Part shown: piece after piece, positions 21,396 through 24,634 of the stretch
Position numbering within the stretch: the stretch's first letter is position 1
Layout: the number at the start of each line of letters is the position of its first letter
Origin: Actinidia chinensis
Taxonomy: Eukaryota; Streptophyta; Magnoliopsida; Ericales; Actinidiaceae
Direction: 5' to 3'
Length of the DNA stretch: 24,634 bases
Assembly (NCBI GenBank): GCA_009663005.1
Contig: VIGQ01001329.1
Coordinates: 7,501-32,134 of the forward strand
Notes under the pieces: model-generated
What the model saw: only the letters and a program-made list of their open reading frames with translations
Told to the model about the DNA's origin: nothing
The model's database searches: none
Made by a program: the position numbers and the translations under genes

Positions 21396-22090
21396 TTGTC
21401 ACTTGTCATATTTGTTGAATAAAAGAAATACTTAAATTGTGCGCTAATCTAAAAGTAATTATCTATTACCGCATACAAATTTGATTTACAACTGATCCCG
21501 ATAATTTTTCATATTTTGAAAGCGATAAATGAATCGTTAAACAGAGAATTAAATAAAGAATGAATTTCATTATTATTTTAATTATTTGTTTGAATGTTTC
21601 TAATGTGCAAGTTGATATGTAGTTTTTGCCACAATGTTCGCAATGGCCCAATGGCAAACAGAGATTCGAACTTGGATAAAAAACACTAGTTCATTGCAGG
21701 ATCTTTGAGAAATTTTGTTCCTTACCGATCCTCCCTCACGGGATTGAGCAGCCCTATTGAACCTTCTGCTTCTCTGGGGGGGGGGGGGTTATGGCCAGGA
21801 CCACTTATCTAATATATTAGGCTTGGTCCAATATCCAGCAAGGCGTAAATTATAGCTAATCAAGAGAGCAAGCTTATGCGTTCCACAAAGTTAATCAAGG
21901 CATCTATTGAAAAATAGAGAATTAAACAGAGAATGAATTTTAAGTTTTTCAATTGGTACCTTCGTCTAGGAGAGAAGTTTTCAATTGGTAACAATCAAGG
22001 CATATCTATTCATGCACATTATCAAAGCTTCAAAAATTAAACAGAGAATGAATTTCAATTTTTCAATAAATCAATTGAAAAACCATACCA
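21396..22090. repeat. Tandem duplication of about 0.68 kb, unit 2
   Basis: Second unit, offset 684 bases from the first at its start. The main difference is a run of 13 G at 21776-21788 inserted where unit 1 reads 'ttctcttatgg'. Other differences are gains or losses of one or two bases in short runs, which is the pattern expected either of a very recent duplication or of uncorrected long-read errors. Confidence 0.9.
21466..21570 (-). pseudogene. Truncated second copy of the signal-peptide ORF
   Basis: Encodes the same start as the ORF at 20884, MKFILYLILCLTIHLSLS followed by KYEKLSGSVVN. Then 'caaatttgattt' replaces 'caaagtgattt', shifting the frame and ending it after a few residues (QICMR). 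If the first copy is a gene, this is a broken duplicate. If the indel is a sequencing error, both could be open. Confidence 0.3.
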
Positions 22091-22440
22091 CCTTAGACAA
22101 TTATTTTTAAAATTTCAACAAATAAATTCAAAACCTCATCATTTTTCCTTCTCAATTTCTTCAAATTAACAAATCAAACACTTTTCTTTACATAATCTGT
22201 ACTGCATGAATAATGAATTGACACGAAAGAAAAAAATTTTCAAATCAAATCCAAAAATCCATACACGTTAGGGCTCGAGATCTAAGAGGAACTCTTTTAG
22301 GGGTCGACCGTCTATGGGTCATTGGGTCGCCATTCAACCCTTGTGTTTGCTTTCAATCTGTTCGGACAACATGATAAGAATCGAAGAGGATATATGGTAG
22401 GGTTCAATTTTTTGAGAGAAATCGCATCTTTTGGCTTTTA
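22091..22440. other. Non-coding DNA, no gene seen
   Basis: Both strands were read for starts followed by open frames. The minus-strand candidates at 22439-22270 close within about 12 codons. The CT-rich minus strand just upstream (22441-22618) looks like a plant 5' leader, but no coding sequence follows. Confidence 0.45.
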
Positions 22441-22618
22441 CAGAGAGAGACTAGAGAGAACCAGAGAACGAGAGAACGAGAGAGCAGAGAGAGAATAGAG
22501 AGAGACAACTAGAGAATAAGAGAGTAGAGAGATAGATGACTTGAACTAGAGAAAAATAAGAGAACAAAGAGATACCGAGAGTGAGAGCCAGAGAATGAGA
22601 GGGAGAGAGAGAGAGTTG
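22441..22618. repeat. Imperfect GA-rich microsatellite
   Basis: About 180 bases dominated by 'agag', with interruptions such as 'actagaga', 'accagagaacg' and 'gataccgagag'. On the minus strand this is CT-rich. GA/CT repeats can be promoter-proximal in plants, but no gene is found beside it. Confidence 0.85.
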
Positions 22619-22640
22619 AGTCTAATTTTTATTTTATTGG

Positions 22641-22975
22641 TAAATTACTAATTTTTGGTTGGGTTAAATTGTATTTATGGTATATTTTGGGGGTAAATTA
22701 TTAATTTTGGGGGGATCAAAATTTGTATTTGTGGTATATTTTGGAGTAAATTATAATTTTTTATGGGGTCAAAATTGTATTTATTATATATTCTAGGGAT
22801 AAATTACTAATTATAATGGAGTCAAAATTGTATGTATGGTATATTTGGGTTAAATTACTAATATTTATGAGGTCAAAATTGTATTTTATGATATATTCTA
22901 GGGATAAATTACTAATTTTTGTGGGTCAAAATTGTATTTATTACAAATGTTCAAGGGCTAAAAGTGTAACAATAT
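22641..22975. repeat. Minisatellite, about 53 bp x 6
   Basis: Units start 'taaattactaatt' or a close form at 22641, 22694, 22747, 22800, 22851 and 22905, giving periods of 53, 53, 53, 51 and 54. Each continues with a 'gggtcaaaattgtattta' block and then 'tggtatattttgggg' or 'gatatattctaggga'. Two forms of the last block alternate imperfectly. Open frames crossing it are a product of the repeat. Confidence 0.9.
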
Positions 22976-22986
22976 TTTTTTTACTA

Positions 22987-23004
22987 TGGGATCAATTGAT
23001 CCCA
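22987..23004. repeat. Perfect 18-base palindrome
   Basis: tgggatcaattgatccca is its own reverse complement. It lies just after the end of the 53-bp array and before 'cttacccctcattacctctg'. It may be part of a dispersed repeat edge. Confidence 0.8.
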
Positions 23005-23306
23005 CTTACCCCTCATTACCTCTGCCCCTGTGTGCGACGATATTCAAGTCAGTATGGGGTTTTAATTTGTGGTATAGTTCGATTTGGGGACCCTAAATTA
23101 GAGTTTTCTAAAGCTAGTTTTTCTATCATGATTATATAAATTCGGGATGTTATTTATTTAATTTCTGCATTGTGGACATTATGATCGATATTTTCCTTAA
23201 TGTTTTTCCCAATTTTCAAAATCTAATATAGAGGTAACATTGGGGAATGATGAAAATGGTTGTGGTATCAAATCCAAGAAATCAACCTTTAAACTGAAGA
23301 TGTTGA
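23005..23306. other. AT-rich DNA, no gene seen
   Basis: The open frame that ends at 23139 begins inside the minisatellite and shows no recognisable domain. Nothing else can be supported here. Confidence 0.45.
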
Positions 23307-23374
23307 CTCTGTTTTGGTTTTAGTTTTGGTTATTGAGTTTCTCTGTTTTGGTTTTGGTTTTGGTTATTGAGTTT
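23307..23374. repeat. 34-bp tandem repeat x 2
   Basis: 'ctctgttttggtttt' followed by 'agttttggttattgagttt' (23307-23340) is repeated at 23341-23374 with one change, a to g in the middle. The unit itself is built of 'ggtttt' steps. Confidence 0.9.
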
Positions 23375-23565
23375 TTTTTTAATTAGTTGTTCAAAATTTA
23401 TATTTTTTATTTTTATTTTTAATTTTTAATTATTTAATTTGGAAAAGGGCACGGTTATTGCGTCGAGGCTTTTTGTTTGAGCCACGACACTTTTCTACTT
23501 TTTTTTTTTTGACATATTTATCCTCTTATTGCACTCTCTTCATACGAAAATATGAAGTATGAACC

Positions 23566-23763
23566 ATGCAGCCTCCAGTTTTTGGGTCGGCCTCCTCGTC
23601 TACTTCCAGGTTACTACAGACCTACCGTTGTCTCTCCTTCATAGATGAGTTGCCGACGACAGTAGATCTACTTGTCTCTGTTCTATCTTCTCTCTTTAAT
23701 AGCCTAAGAGTTAGGAATTTGCCGATGAGGAACTGTTTGAGTTTCACCGATATGGCAAGTTGA
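23566..23763 (+). other. Short open frame, probably not a gene
   Basis: 65 codons, Ser- and Leu-rich, with somewhat higher GC than its flanks. No motif is recognised. A 70-codon frame lies opposite on the minus strand (23622-23834). It could be a fragment of an exon carried by a repeat; support is weak. Confidence 0.12.
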
Positions 23764-23890
23764 TGTTGACAAGCAATGGATCTAAAGAATCCATAGATTA
23801 ATGGTAGCGGAGTCATACGCAAGTGCGAAACCATGGATCAGAGATTCAGAAGTTTTTGCGAGCCTATCGCTGTTTTGTCCTGCAATTAGA

Positions 23891-23974
23891 GGGTAAAAAT
23901 GTCAAATAGGAATCGATACCAGGGTAAAAATGTCAAATAGGAATCGATACCAGGGTAAAAATGTCAAATAGGAG
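23891..23974. repeat. 31-bp tandem repeat x 2.7
   Basis: 'gggtaaaaatgtcaaatagg' plus 'aatcgatacca' starts at 23891, 23922 and 23953. The third copy stops after 'gggtaaaaatgtcaaatagg'. The copies are identical by eye. The phrase 'gggtaaaaatgtcaaa' is of a kind often seen near transposon ends in plants. Confidence 0.95.
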
Positions 23975-24634
23975 CAATGGTCGTGGCTCCAACTACAGAA
24001 GTTGGCATTATCTTTTTCTTTACATAAGGAAAAAAAATTAATTTTACTTAATAATAAATTATTTTTTTTGTGTCTTTTATGAAAATATAGGTCCACTTAA
24101 CCCAAACTAGACCCATATATTTTCAAGTCTAAACGACAAAATATATTTTCAATTCTCCTCCCAAGTCAAACAGAGAGAATTTTGGTATTTCTCAACACCT
24201 TTACAAAAATCTTCATTAACTTTTTATGAATCCGGATGCATATGAATTTTCTCTCTCATAGATAGTGATACAACCATATTTTAGTTAATTCGACTGTGAT
24301 CTTTGTGTCAGTTATCTTCTTGTACTTCCATTTGTGACAGTTTCGGAACTTTATATTTTCAAATGGGTGGTAATTTAGTCCAATTGGTAAATTGGTTACC
24401 AAAATGGATGGAAATCAATATCGTTGTCCTCATTGAACATTTTCAGCGCAAAAAGGTAAAATAACATTATTTCATTCTCCCATTTGTGGGAATCTTCAAA
24501 ATACTTATGACCTGTAACACTTGTATTTTATGGATCAACTCTTCTGCTAGGTGAAGGTAGACAAAAGTTCAAGGTTGTAACTAGAAAACCATCCATTTCT
24601 CTTCTTCATCCACACCACCATCCCCTCACGCCAT
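23975..24634. other. AT-rich DNA, no gene seen
   Basis: No open frame with recognisable content. The last 40 bases ('cttcttcatccacaccacc' and on) are pyrimidine-rich like a plant 5' leader, but any gene would begin beyond the window. Confidence 0.4.

Noticed and set aside
22641..22975. CRISPR array
   Set aside because: Units are contiguous and diverged with no unique spacers, and the context is plant nuclear DNA.

Overview
The window looks like gene-poor, repeat-rich nuclear DNA of a flowering plant. It is AT-rich, with long homopolymers, minisatellites, a GA-rich tract, several diverged duplications and one large, decayed LTR retrotransposon of the Ty3/gypsy Athila/Tat type. That type, with its tRNA-Asp primer site and its distinctive Gag and Pol motifs, is what points to a plant. 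I cannot name the species. I see no bacterial operon, CRISPR array, rRNA or convincing tRNA gene, and no intact host protein-coding gene.

Layout. 1-9559 is AT-rich and contains two kinds of duplication. A segment of about 1 kb occurs twice in direct orientation (45-1045 and 7490-8565). Between these lies a diverged head-to-tail pair (3656-5010 and 5033-6075). An AT-rich repeat rich in 'attcataaa' also occurs near 2640-2935 and 8570-8975. 9560-19291 is the dead retroelement. It has a 5' LTR of about 1.6 kb with a TATA-like box, a PBS matching tRNA-Asp, a leader with an (AAT)n tract, gag, protease, reverse transcriptase, RNase H and integrase remnants in the canonical order, a 1.9 kb 3' untranslated region, and a polypurine tract. 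All the coding parts are broken by stops and frameshifts and can only be followed by switching frames. The sequence after the polypurine tract does not resemble the 5' LTR. It instead carries a cluster of about 15 imperfect 'aacttaggacgtcctaac' motifs (19634-20040).

20567-22090 holds a head-to-tail duplication of about 0.68 kb. The first copy has an unidentified minus-strand ORF that starts with a signal-peptide-like segment; the second copy of that ORF is frameshifted. 22441-24634 is a cluster of simple and tandem repeats (GA-rich tract, 53-bp x 6, 34-bp x 2, 31-bp x 2.7) and an 18-bp palindrome, with no recognisable gene.

The only genes that work together here are the retrotransposon domains (Gag particle, protease, RT/RNase H, integrase), and none could be made as a functional protein from this copy. 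I did not find a convincing new biological system. The best leads are the motif array downstream of the polypurine tract, the signal-peptide ORF in the 0.68-kb duplication, and the mismatched ends of the retroelement.
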